From: Acidobacteriota bacterium
GTDB lineage: Bacteria > Acidobacteriota > Terriglobia > Versatilivoradales > Versatilivoraceae
Length of the DNA stretch: 64,000 nt
Reading direction: 5' to 3'
Assembly (NCBI GenBank): GCA_022826755.1
Contig: JAJDUG010000007.1
Span: 1 to 64,000 of the forward strand
The notes below the pieces were generated by a model. That model ran no database searches. It saw nothing but the letters and a program-made list of their open reading frames with translations, and was not told where the DNA came from. Position numbers and translations under genes: made by a program. Positions 17,750 through 26,081 of this stretch are shown here, in pieces (position 1 is the first letter of the stretch; each line of letters opens with the position of its first letter).

Positions 17750-18226
17750 ATGAAAACGCATCGAATCGCCTGCAGTATCCTGGTTGTGGCTTCGCTGGCA
17801 CTGGTCGCTTCCGTCCCGGCGTGGAGCAAGGAGAAAAAGGCCAAGCCCCGCGTCTTCATCAAGGAGAGCCAGTCCTGGGAAGTTGAGGGCGGGGGGGGCG
17901 GCGGCAGCGTGGGTGAGGTCGGGGCCTTCGGAGGAAAGTTCGGTGGGGGCGCCCGTCCTCAGACAGCCGAAATCATCAAGACCTTCCACAAACGCTGCGG
18001 TGATTGCATCGTCACCATGAAAGAGGAGCGCGCCAACTACGTGGTGATCCTGGAGCACGAGGGCGGCAAGGATCTCCTGCGAAAAGACAACAAGTTCGTG
18101 GTTTTTCGCGAGGACGGCGATGCCATCAAGAGCGGATCGACCCGGTCGCTGGGAAACGCCGTCAAGGAGGCCTGCCGTGCGCTGATGCGCGACTGGAAGG
18201 AAAGCAGGGAGGAGAAAGAGGAATAA
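17750..18226 (+). CDS. Secreted hypothetical protein with glycine-rich linker
   Basis: A 158-residue protein of unknown family. A clear signal peptide covers residues 1-26 (IACSILVVASLALVASVPAW). The mature part starts lysine-rich, contains a glycine-rich linker (about residues 47-68), then a compact basic domain with one CGDC pair (about residue 83) and beta-strands (NYVVILEHEGG, NKFVVFREDGD), ending in a charged ERKE-rich tail. AGGAGA precedes the ATG by 6 nt. It is 76 bp behind the DUF1501 gene and may belong to that operon. A hairpin terminator follows at 18254. No function can be assigned. Confidence 0.78.
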   Translation: MKTHRIACSILVVASLALVASVPAWSKEKKAKPRVFIKESQSWEVEGGGGGGSVGEVGAFGGKFGGGARPQTAEIIKTFHKRCGDCIVTMKEERANYVVILEHEGGKDLLRKDNKFVVFREDGDAIKSGSTRSLGNAVKEACRALMRDWKESREEKEE

Positions 18227-18253
18227 ATCTCTCCCTGGTCCTCGTGTCTGCGA

Positions 18254-18284
18254 GATGCCCCCGAGGCGTGAGCCCGGGGGCATC
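18254..18284. terminator. Bidirectional hairpin terminator
   Basis: A perfect 10-bp stem GATGCCCCCG / CGGGGGCATC with an 11-nt loop lies between two convergent genes (stops at 18226 and 18297). The T-run after it is weak (CGCATTTC), so termination may be partly Rho-dependent. Confidence 0.7.
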
Positions 18285-18296
18285 CGCATTTCTACC

Positions 18297-19442
18297 TCAA
18301 CACAACTCGCCGGCCCAAAGCCGCTTCAGGAATGACTGCCAAGGCATGATTTCGATGTCGTCCTCGGTCTTTCTTGGTCGGGGCGCGCGGCAGACGAGCA
18401 GGCAGCGGCTGTTCTTGTGCTCGGTCTTCCAGGCCCGCAGTCCCTTCATGTGGTCGCGGGTGGGGTTGTCGGTCGACTTGACCTCAACGGCCAGGGTGGC
18501 GTCCCCCAGGACGAAATCGACTTCGAAGCCGGAGGAGGTGCGCCAGTAGGCAATCGAGGGCCGCCCACCCTTGTAGCTCGTGTAAGCTCGCAATTCCATG
18601 AAGATGAAGTGCTCGAAAGCCACACCGTATTCAAAGGAACCTGGCTTCAGAGTGGCGCGATGGGCGAGTTCGTTCACCAAACCGACGTCGAAGAAATAAA
18701 AGCGCGGCGAATGCGTGACTCGCCGTTTGGCATGCTTGCGCCACGCGGGCACCCAGCAGCCAATGAGAGTGTCGACCAGGATCTTGAAGTAGCCACGAAC
18801 GCCGGGCGCCGAGAGGCCCACTTCTCTGGCGATGCTGGCGAAGTTCACCGTCTGACCATTGGAGAAGGACGCAACTTCGAGAAAATGCTGGAAGGCCGGA
18901 AGATTGCGTGTGAGAGATTCGGCCAGGATTTCTTCCTTGAGGTATTCTCCGACGTAAGCCTCGATGAGAGGCTCGGGGGCGTCGGACAGATAGTGGCTCG
19001 GCAATAGCCCGTGGTTGAGGGCTCGATCGAGCGAAAAATCCGGGATCTCCCCACTGGTCAACGGAAACAGCTCGAGTCTAACGGCGCGACCGCCCAGCAG
19101 GTTGCCCCCTCCACGGACGAGCCGGCGCGCGCTCGAACCACACAGGATGAAGCGGAACCCGTCGCGGCTGATGAGGGAATGCACTTCGTCGAGCAGCTCG
19201 GGCAGCTTCTGAACCTCGTCGATCACGATCGGTCCCGATTTTCGACCTGCGGCAAGGCATTCCTCGCGCAACAATCCGGGATTGGCGGACAGGCGCCGAA
19301 ATTCGGACGCCGTGAGCAAGTCGTATGACGGAGCGTCTGGAAATCGTTGCCTCAAAAGGGTGCTCTTACCGGTCTGCCGAGGCCCCCACAGGAAGCAACT
19401 CCGACTCCCAACTCGTGAGAAACTCAGTAGGCGATCGAACAT
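18297..19442 (-). CDS. AAA_14 / DUF4143 ATPase
   Basis: A 381-residue ATP-binding protein of the archaeal-type AAA_14 plus DUF4143 architecture. The Walker A motif GPRQTGKST lies near residue 19, the Walker B-like IVIDEVQKLPEL near 75, and a sensor-like FILCGSSARRL near 101. The C-terminal DUF4143 domain contains a PD-(D/E)xK-like core (FEVDFVLGDATLAVEVKST). The family is common and accessory; its cellular role is unknown, with suggestions of DNA-related or toxin-like activity. The ATG at 19442 (MFDRLLSF) fits the family start, and a longer frame upstream lacks homology-like features. The region upstream is AT-rich compared with its neighbours, consistent with lateral acquisition. It is convergent with the glycine-rich secreted protein gene. 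Confidence 0.88.
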   Translation of the reverse strand: MFDRLLSFSRVGSRSCFLWGPRQTGKSTLLRQRFPDAPSYDLLTASEFRRLSANPGLLREECLAAGRKSGPIVIDEVQKLPELLDEVHSLISRDGFRFILCGSSARRLVRGGGNLLGGRAVRLELFPLTSGEIPDFSLDRALNHGLLPSHYLSDAPEPLIEAYVGEYLKEEILAESLTRNLPAFQHFLEVASFSNGQTVNFASIAREVGLSAPGVRGYFKILVDTLIGCWVPAWRKHAKRRVTHSPRFYFFDVGLVNELAHRATLKPGSFEYGVAFEHFIFMELRAYTSYKGGRPSIAYWRTSSGFEVDFVLGDATLAVEVKSTDNPTRDHMKGLRAWKTEHKNSRCLLVCRAPRPRKTEDDIEIMPWQSFLKRLWAGELC

Positions 19443-19731
19443 GCAATTATTAAACACTAGTTTTGATATACATGTAAAACAAAAATTATACTTGTGCCGG
19501 AATGGATGCCCTGGTGCCCTTTTCGTTGGTTTCTCCCGCAACCTCTTCCAGATTCGAACCAGATTCGAGCCCGGACGGGATTTTGCTTTCGGAGTAATTG
19601 ACGCAATGGCTGACCAGTGCGTCTCCTGAGCGACTTCAAACCCGGCCTCGTCCCGCACAATCCGTTTGTTGTCCGCTGGCAAGTGTGTTTAAATCGCCGG
19701 ACAAAGTTCAACCGGCAACCGGGAGTGGCTC

Positions 19732-20478
19732 ATGCGAATTGAACCCGTGGAAATGCTTGTTCAGCGCAAGGACAGGACCGAGAGGAAAATCATTCCCATC
19801 GGGTCGGTGGCGGGCGCCCGGTTCTCGTCCCGGGACGTGGCTGGCATGCGCAAGGAGCTCGACGCCGCGCTGGCCAGAGGCGAATCCGGCACCAAGACCA
19901 ATCCGGCCATCTTTCACATCGGACGCTACCTGCTGACTCAGGCATCGGAGTTTGAGGTCCAGGGTCCTCTGACCGGCGGCGAGGCCGAAATCGTGGCCAT
20001 TCGGGATGGGAACGAGATTCTCATCACGACGGGGAGCGACCAGTGCGACCGCGAGCTGGACCCGCTGTTTCAGGACAAGCCCAAGCAGATGTGTCCCCAT
20101 CCGATCGCCCGGACCGCCTGGCCCTACAGCGAGGTGTGCGACCATTGGGATCAGCTTCGAATCTCCAGCGAGGTGACGGTGGGAGGGCAGGTGGTTCCTC
20201 TTCAGGACAGTGCGGCCTCGGCGCTGGTGGACCTGGAATATCTTCTGGCCATGGAGGATGTGCAGTCGCTGATACTGCCCTCCATTCTCTATTGCGGGTC
20301 GGTGTCTCCCATGGATTCGGTGGCCCAGGCCATCCGCGACCATTCGCTTCCCGAAGAGACCAGCCACGGCGTGGGCGACGCCTTTCTGGCCCGGCTGCAC
20401 GACCCGGTGCTGGGACGGACCATTGAGCATCGTTACCGGGCTGTTCCGGTTGGAGACGATCTGGCGGAACGGCGCTGA
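19732..20478 (+). CDS. DUF2848 (fumarylacetoacetase-like) protein
   Basis: A 248-residue cytoplasmic protein of the DUF2848 family, related in fold to fumarylacetoacetate hydrolases. Recognisable blocks are FHIGRYLLTQASEFEVQGPLTGGEAE (split here as FHIGRYLLTQ and EFEVQGPLTGGEAE), GSDQCDRELDP, VCDHWDQLR and LPSILYCGSVSP. GGGAG precedes the ATG by 6 nt. The family is expected to hydrolyse C-C bonds of acyl-pyruvate-like compounds. The next gene in the same direction, 57 bp on, is a sialidase-like lipoprotein; shared transcription is possible. The activity is not experimentally known to me. Confidence 0.82.
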   Translation: MRIEPVEMLVQRKDRTERKIIPIGSVAGARFSSRDVAGMRKELDAALARGESGTKTNPAIFHIGRYLLTQASEFEVQGPLTGGEAEIVAIRDGNEILITTGSDQCDRELDPLFQDKPKQMCPHPIARTAWPYSEVCDHWDQLRISSEVTVGGQVVPLQDSAASALVDLEYLLAMEDVQSLILPSILYCGSVSPMDSVAQAIRDHSLPEETSHGVGDAFLARLHDPVLGRTIEHRYRAVPVGDDLAERR

Positions 20479-20535
20479 CGGGCGCATGCGGATGAAGTGC
20501 CCGTTGGGACCGTTCCACCCGGAAGGAGGGTTGGG

Positions 20536-21855
20536 GTGAAAATCAGTTGCCGGACACTTGCCGGATTGGCAGGGCTGGGTTGGATGGCGGTTTCCTGTTC
20601 CACGCCCGGACCGTCCGGGTCGCAGGCGGATCCGCCCCTCATGGAGGTGATCACCGACCCGACGGTGATGACCCGCGAGCTGGGAGGGGTCCCGCCGCCC
20701 TCCAAGGAAGCCCTGGAGAGCATGCACCGGTCGGACACCATCCTGCATGCCAAGGCGGGAAAGCTCACTCGGGTTCCGGTCAAGAAGGTTCTGCTGCCGC
20801 ATGCCCAGCCCATGACTCCCCAGGGCGGCACCTCGGTCGACCAGGGGCCGGACGGGACCGTCTACGTCCGCCAGGCCAACAAGCTGTCCAGCTCTTCCGA
20901 CGGCGGGCTTACCTGGATGGAGAAGGAGGTGAATGCCCCGGCGGGGTTCGAGATCCACCAGACCGGCCGCTGGAAGGTCTTGAGCGACGGCTCCTTCATC
21001 TGCGTGGCGGTGGTCACCGGGAAGGACGAGCGGGCGCCGGCCGAGGTGTGGACCTCGCAGGACCAGGGCCAGTCCTGGAACAGGACGGCCCGGATCGATC
21101 TGGACCTGAAGATGCCCGGCACGGGCTCCCCTTACGATGAGCGCTACTGCCATCGGGGGCTGGATCGGGTGCAGGACGACACCCTGCTGTGGACCATCGA
21201 CGTTCGAAGCGACGCCGACCCCGAGACCGGGCTGCCCAGGCAGCACGGTCTGTTCCTGTTTCGGTCCCAGGACAAGGGTCGCACCTGGCAGGGGCCGACC
21301 TTGATGTGGGATTGGGGTTCGGAGGGGTCGGCAACCCGGCTCCCCTCGGGAGAGATCCTGGCCACCATGCGATACCAGCGGGACAAGCATCCCCAGGACT
21401 CGGCGACGATCGTCGAGCACATGGGAGCCTACCCCGGCACCCCGGAGAACGTCGGATTCAAGAACGTCTTCCTGGTGAACTCCAGCGACGACGGCGCCAC
21501 CTGGACCCGGCCACGCATGCTGACCACGGTTTACGGGCAAACTTTCGGCTATCCGGCGGTCCAGAGCGACGGCACCGCGATTGTGGTCCACGATACCCGC
21601 TACGGTCCGGGGCCGCCGGGAAGCCGCGCCATGGTCAGCCGGGATGAAGGACAAACCTGGGAGGATGAAGTCTACTACCTGGACTCCACCAACTTCACCG
21701 GCAGCTACAGCGCCAGCCTGGTGCTGGAAGACGACACCATTCTGACCATTGCCGCCTCTTCGGTGGGCGGCTCCTGGGATGCGGTCCGGGACAAGACCGA
21801 TCTCTACGCCATCCGCTGGAAACCGGTCAAGGACGGTGAAGCGTCGGCCAGATAG
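20536..21855 (+). CDS. Sialidase-like lipoprotein with five Asp-boxes
   Basis: A beta-propeller protein of about 439 aa. The GTG at 20536 is preceded by AGGAGG at 9 nt spacing, a much better start than an upstream ATG at 20497. The first residues (ISCRTLAGLAGLGWMAVSC) form a lipoprotein signal with a lipobox-like AVSC, so it is probably membrane-anchored. Five BNR/Asp-box repeats are visible: SSDGGLTW, SQDQGQSW, SQDKGRTW, SSDDGATW and SRDEGQTW. That fold occurs in exo-sialidases and other glycosidases. A catalytic arginine triad could not be assigned by eye, so enzymatic activity is uncertain and it may be a binding propeller. Confidence 0.85.
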   Translation: MKISCRTLAGLAGLGWMAVSCSTPGPSGSQADPPLMEVITDPTVMTRELGGVPPPSKEALESMHRSDTILHAKAGKLTRVPVKKVLLPHAQPMTPQGGTSVDQGPDGTVYVRQANKLSSSSDGGLTWMEKEVNAPAGFEIHQTGRWKVLSDGSFICVAVVTGKDERAPAEVWTSQDQGQSWNRTARIDLDLKMPGTGSPYDERYCHRGLDRVQDDTLLWTIDVRSDADPETGLPRQHGLFLFRSQDKGRTWQGPTLMWDWGSEGSATRLPSGEILATMRYQRDKHPQDSATIVEHMGAYPGTPENVGFKNVFLVNSSDDGATWTRPRMLTTVYGQTFGYPAVQSDGTAIVVHDTRYGPGPPGSRAMVSRDEGQTWEDEVYYLDSTNFTGSYSASLVLEDDTILTIAASSVGGSWDAVRDKTDLYAIRWKPVKDGEASAR

Positions 21856-21926
21856 TCGGAACGCTTCCGGAGGCCGCAGATGGAATGGGAATGAGCGGCG
21901 CCAGGAAAGCCGCCGCCGTTCCGGCC

Positions 21927-23084
21927 TCAGTAGTTGGTGAAAGCGCCGTCGCGGCGCCGGAAGTGAGGCGCCTCCCAGGGCAGCGGGGGATAGCGGCGGG
22001 CGGCCTCTTCGTCGAACTCGATGCCCAGCCCGGCACCCTGCGGCAACGGGAAGCCGTCCCCCTGCAGTTGAAGCTGCTTGGGGAACAGGTCCTCGGGAAG
22101 GTGGGGCATCTGCCAGTTGTATTCCAGAATGGCGAAGTTGTGGACGGCCGCGCACAGGTGCACCGAGGCGGCCAGGCAGATCGACCCCTGAGGAGTGTGG
22201 GGCACGATGTCGAGGTAATGAGCCTCGGCCATGGCGGCCACCTTGCGGCTGGCCGTGAAACCGCCCACGTTGCAGACGTCCAGGCGAACGTAGTTGGCCA
22301 GCCCGCGTTCGATGAAGGGAGCGAAGGGATAGATTCCCGAAAACTCCTCGCCGATGGCGAAGGGCATGGGCGTCATGGCCCTGAGAGCCGCGTAGGCATC
22401 CGGGCTCTCGGAGCGGATGGGTTCCTCCAGGAACATGAGATCCACGTCTCGGATGCGCTGGCAGAAGGCGGCGGCCTCGGCCACGTTGAGGCGGTGGTGG
22501 TAGTCGATGGCCAGGCGGATCTTGGGTCCCACCCGCTTGCGGGCCTCCCGGATCTGGTCGGCCGTCCAATCGATGGACTCCCAGGGCTCGAAGATGCTGT
22601 CCCGGTCCTGGCGGAAGTCGGGGTCTCCGGTCTCGGGGGCGAAGCGGATGGTCCTCCAGCCCTTCCCGACCAGGTCCTCGGCTTGATCGGCGTAGCTGTC
22701 GCCGGCCCCGGCCGGTCCGTCGATGTAGCAGGTGACCTGTTGGCGGGTGGCTCCCCCCAGCAATTGCCAGACGGGCGTGTTCAGGTGCTTTCCCAGGATG
22801 TCCCAAAGGGCGATGTCGATGGCGGAGGTGACGGCGGTAATGATGGTTCCGCCTTCATAATACTGTCCCCGGTACAGCTCCTGGTTGATGTCCTCGATGC
22901 GGCGGGGGTCCTGGCCGACCAGAAAGTGGCGCATCTGCTCGATGGCTCCGGTCATGGCCAGCTCGCGGGTGGTGGTGCCACCCTGGCCGATGCCGTGGAT
23001 GCCCCGGTCGGTCTCGACTTTGACCACCAGCAGGTTTTTGCCCTGGACCCCCACGAAAAAGGTCTTGATGTCGGTTATCTTCAT
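21927..23084 (-). CDS. Mandelate racemase/muconate lactonizing enzyme family (enolase superfamily)
   Basis: A 385-residue enolase-superfamily enzyme that would abstract a proton alpha to a carboxylate, most likely as a sugar-acid dehydratase or racemase. The N-terminal lid begins MKITDIKTFFVGV. Metal ligands are the aspartate in LAIDYHHRLN and glutamates in FLEEPI and IGEEFSG; the general-base histidine is in IVPHTPQGSI. The ATG at 23084 matches the normal family start, and the long frame continuing upstream is not protein-like. The DYHHRL variant resembles D-galactonate and related acid-sugar dehydratases. It is divergent from the dehydrogenase-like gene at 23184 with a 99 bp shared promoter region, suggesting co-regulation. 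Confidence 0.92.
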   Translation of the reverse strand: MKITDIKTFFVGVQGKNLLVVKVETDRGIHGIGQGGTTTRELAMTGAIEQMRHFLVGQDPRRIEDINQELYRGQYYEGGTIITAVTSAIDIALWDILGKHLNTPVWQLLGGATRQQVTCYIDGPAGAGDSYADQAEDLVGKGWRTIRFAPETGDPDFRQDRDSIFEPWESIDWTADQIREARKRVGPKIRLAIDYHHRLNVAEAAAFCQRIRDVDLMFLEEPIRSESPDAYAALRAMTPMPFAIGEEFSGIYPFAPFIERGLANYVRLDVCNVGGFTASRKVAAMAEAHYLDIVPHTPQGSICLAASVHLCAAVHNFAILEYNWQMPHLPEDLFPKQLQLQGDGFPLPQGAGLGIEFDEEAARRYPPLPWEAPHFRRRDGAFTNY

Positions 23085-23183
23085 GTCTGTTCCTTCCCGG
23101 GCCGCGGCCGCGGATCGGCTGGAGCGTCCATCATAGGCCAAGCGCGGTTTCAAGGGAAGAGAGGCTAAAGAGGAGTTGACGGC

Positions 23184-24206
23184 GTGGATCTGGACAGCCG
23201 GCGATGGGACGCGCGGTACGGGTGGAACCTGATCTCCGGGCATGCCCCCGGGTTTCAGGATGCGGTGGTGGTCTCCTCCCCCAGCGCCATGGCCCTGGTG
23301 GAGCCTCTGCTGGTCCACCGCCCCCTCCAGGTGCTGTTTCAGCGGGGCATGCGCGAGCCTGTCCTGGACGAGATGCTGGCAGATCTTCCCGAGGCGCAGC
23401 GGATGCTGGCGATCGGCGGCGGCAATGCGCTGGACGTGGGCAAGTACCTGGCCTGGAAAAAGGACTGGCCCCTGGTCATGATTCCCACCATCGTCTCCAC
23501 CGGGGCCGTCTTTCAGTCTCCGCTGGCGTTGAGACGGGAAGAACGGTTCGAGTGGATCATGGGAACGGTCGCGCCCGAGTATCTGCTGTTCGACTACGGC
23601 GTTATCCGGCAGGCGCCGGCCCACCTGAATTGTTCCGGCATGGCCGAGTGCATCTGCTATCTTGGCCAGGTGGGAGCCTGGAAGTGGTGGCTGGACCAGG
23701 GTCTGGAAGCCCCGGACTGGGACCAGGGCGTGGCCGACGAGGTTCTGGACTGGGTCGACAGCCGCGTGCGGGTGTTCCGCGGGAGTCTGGACGAAGGAGG
23801 CCGGCCCGGCGAAGCCGGCATCAGGGTGGCGGCCGAGGTCAACCGGGAGCGATACGACCTGAAGCTGCACACCCTCGGCGTGGGGCACAGTCTGGACCAC
23901 GCCTTTTGCATCACCTTCGAGTGGGTCCACGGCCGGGAACTGCTGCATGGGGAAGCGGTGGCGCTGGGCTCGTTGATCAACGGCTATCTCTACGGTTGGG
24001 GGTTCGACCGGACCAAGGAGCTGCTGGAGGAGTGCCGCACCCGTTTTCGGCCGTCCGAGATCGGATGCACCCGCCAGGAGGTGCTGGAGGCGCTGAACCA
24101 TCTGGCGGCCTTCGCCGACCTGGTCGGCCATCCTCGGAATTATTTTCACTATCGCGGTCTGGACCGCAAGACCTTCGATGCCATGATGGCTGCAATCGAG
24201 GCGTAG
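23184..24206 (+). CDS. Glycerol-1-phosphate dehydrogenase-like (DHQS-fold) protein
   Basis: A 340-residue protein of the dehydroquinate-synthase-like / iron-containing alcohol dehydrogenase superfamily, closest in feel to sn-glycerol-1-phosphate dehydrogenases. The NAD-binding segment is LAIGGGNALDVGKYLAW (about residue 75), followed by MIPTIVSTGAVFQSP. Two histidine metal ligands appear in GVGHSLDHAF and LLHGEAVALG (about residues 236 and 256). It starts with GTG, with AGGAG 9 nt upstream. Together with the divergent enolase-superfamily gene it suggests polyol or sugar-acid metabolism. The substrate is unknown, and the protein could also be a cyclase. Confidence 0.82.
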   Translation: MDLDSRRWDARYGWNLISGHAPGFQDAVVVSSPSAMALVEPLLVHRPLQVLFQRGMREPVLDEMLADLPEAQRMLAIGGGNALDVGKYLAWKKDWPLVMIPTIVSTGAVFQSPLALRREERFEWIMGTVAPEYLLFDYGVIRQAPAHLNCSGMAECICYLGQVGAWKWWLDQGLEAPDWDQGVADEVLDWVDSRVRVFRGSLDEGGRPGEAGIRVAAEVNRERYDLKLHTLGVGHSLDHAFCITFEWVHGRELLHGEAVALGSLINGYLYGWGFDRTKELLEECRTRFRPSEIGCTRQEVLEALNHLAAFADLVGHPRNYFHYRGLDRKTFDAMMAAIEA

Positions 24207-24303
24207 CCGCATAAGCGCCGGTAGGGGCCGGCAAGCTCAAACCCGCCCTGGTCGCGGCCGGCAGGAAGCAACGGATGGATGCATCCGGGAAAGGAGCAGC
24301 GGA

Positions 24304-26004
24304 ATGAAACGACGTGAATTCGTAGGGACCGCCCTGGCTGCAGGGCTGGCGTCGGGTGGGGCGCCCTCGCGGGCGCTGGGCCTGGCACCGCCCTCGACCG
24401 GGCCCAAAGTGCACGGGGCACGGAAGAAGCCCCGGGTCATGTTCTACCACGACAGCCGCCACCCGGCCGTCTACATGTACGAGCCTCCCATGGAAAAGGA
24501 GGAGTTCGAGGCGGCGGTGGACGAGATCGTGGGGACTCCGGTGGATGCCCTGATGTACGGGCTGGCCGACGGGCGAACCATGTTTCACGACACCAAGGTC
24601 AGCGAGGTCCTGGGGGACCCGGTCAAGAAGTGGCCCCACCTGATCTTCCGCCGGGCCCACCAGAACGCCCGCATGATGCTGGACTCGGGGCGGGACCCTC
24701 TCCGCATCATCTGCGAGCGGGCTCGAGCCAAGGGGGTGGCCATCTATCCCACCCTGCTGGTGAACCAGGGCAGGAGGGGAACGCGGGAAGACGATGTTCG
24801 CAGTTCCAACTTCCGCTGGGAGAATCTGCACCTGGAAATCGGGGCCAAGGGGGATTTGAAGGATCTTCCGGGAAGCACCAACCTCGATTTCAAGCACCAG
24901 GAGGTGCGCGACGAACGATTCGCGGTGATCGACGAGGTGCTGCGGAACTACCCGGTGGACGGCTTCGAGCTGCAACTGAACTACAAGAGCCCCGCGGTGC
25001 TCTTCTTTCACCCCGGGGAGGTGGAACAGGGGCGTTCCCTGATGACGGCCTGGATCAAGCGGGTCTACGACGCCGTCAAGGCCAGCGGGGAGGGAAGGGA
25101 GCTGGCCATCAGGGTTCCGGCCAGCATCGAGACCTCCCATGCCCTGGGGCTGGACGTGCGCGAGTGGATCCGGCAGGGCATTGTGGACGTCCTGATCGGC
25201 GAGACCTACCAGCACACCATGGATCAGCAGGCCGATTTCCGGCCCCTGGTGCAGGCGGCCAAGGGCTCGAAGTGCCGCATTCACGGAGCCATCGGCCTGG
25301 CAGTCAATTCCGACAGGCTGAGAGACGGTCCCATCGAAGTCACCCGGGCCGTCGCCTGCAACTGCTGGGATCAGGGCGTGGACGGACTCTACCTGGCCCA
25401 GTGGTTTGCCGCCTGGCCCTACGAGCCCAGCTTCTATGAACGGCTGCGGGAAGTGGCCGATCCCGACGTGATGGCGCCCCGGGACAAGTACTATTACGTC
25501 TCGACCCAAAGTGTTTTCAAACCCAACCCTTCCGAGCCGAAACCGGTACTGCCCCACACGCTGAAGATGAATCGGCCGGTCCAGGTGCCGTTGCCGATCG
25601 CAGACGACCTGGATCGTTGGGACAAGGTAGGACGGGTGCATGAGGTGCTGCTGCGCTTGAGGTTCATTAGTTCCACCGAGACCGATCAAGTGAGATTTCG
25701 TTTCAACGGAAAGGAGCTGCCCGATTCCGGCTTGAGAAAGATCAATCGGTACTACAGTTTGCGAGCCCCGCGCTTCCGGGTGCACAGCTACTGGTTCGTG
25801 TGGCGTCTTCCCCGGGAACACTGGCCCGAGAGAGGCTCGAACGAGCTGGAGGTGACCCTGTTGCGGCGCGATGCCGACATCGTTCCCGAACTGATCCTGA
25901 GGGACGTGGAAATGGAAATCAAGTATCTCGGAGGAAAGAACTTTGCCCGCGGCCAGGGCGGCCAGGATCCCGACGCCGGTTCCTACGTGGTGCACATGTC
26001 CTAG
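24304..26004 (+). CDS. Tat-exported uncharacterised protein, family copy 1
   Basis: A 566-residue exported protein whose family I do not recognise by name. It begins with a Tat signal (MKRREFVGTALAAGLASG). The middle 400 residues look like a TIM-barrel glycoside-hydrolase-like domain: PRVMFYHDSRHPAVYMYEPP, HLIFRRAHQNARMMLDSG, GFELQLNY and WDQGVDGLYLAQWF. The last 120 residues are a beta-sandwich (RVHEVLLRLRFI, VRFRFNGKELP) like a carbohydrate-binding module. Paralogs lie at 26082 and 41140. The gene follows the dehydrogenase-like gene by 97 bp and precedes its paralog by 77 bp. A role in exported polysaccharide breakdown is inferred from fold impression and context, not from a catalytic motif. 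Confidence 0.8.
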   Translation: MKRREFVGTALAAGLASGGAPSRALGLAPPSTGPKVHGARKKPRVMFYHDSRHPAVYMYEPPMEKEEFEAAVDEIVGTPVDALMYGLADGRTMFHDTKVSEVLGDPVKKWPHLIFRRAHQNARMMLDSGRDPLRIICERARAKGVAIYPTLLVNQGRRGTREDDVRSSNFRWENLHLEIGAKGDLKDLPGSTNLDFKHQEVRDERFAVIDEVLRNYPVDGFELQLNYKSPAVLFFHPGEVEQGRSLMTAWIKRVYDAVKASGEGRELAIRVPASIETSHALGLDVREWIRQGIVDVLIGETYQHTMDQQADFRPLVQAAKGSKCRIHGAIGLAVNSDRLRDGPIEVTRAVACNCWDQGVDGLYLAQWFAAWPYEPSFYERLREVADPDVMAPRDKYYYVSTQSVFKPNPSEPKPVLPHTLKMNRPVQVPLPIADDLDRWDKVGRVHEVLLRLRFISSTETDQVRFRFNGKELPDSGLRKINRYYSLRAPRFRVHSYWFVWRLPREHWPERGSNELEVTLLRRDADIVPELILRDVEMEIKYLGGKNFARGQGGQDPDAGSYVVHMS

Positions 26005-26081
26005 CCTGAAGGAGCCGGGAACGGGTGGTCCCTGACCTGGTTCGGAAAAGTTCGACGATCTTTGGAAAGGAGTCTTGAAAA

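Noticed and set aside
23085-24212. N-terminal extension of the enolase-superfamily gene by 376 codons
   Set aside because: The extension overlaps the whole dehydrogenase-like gene and lacks homology; the family start is at 23084.
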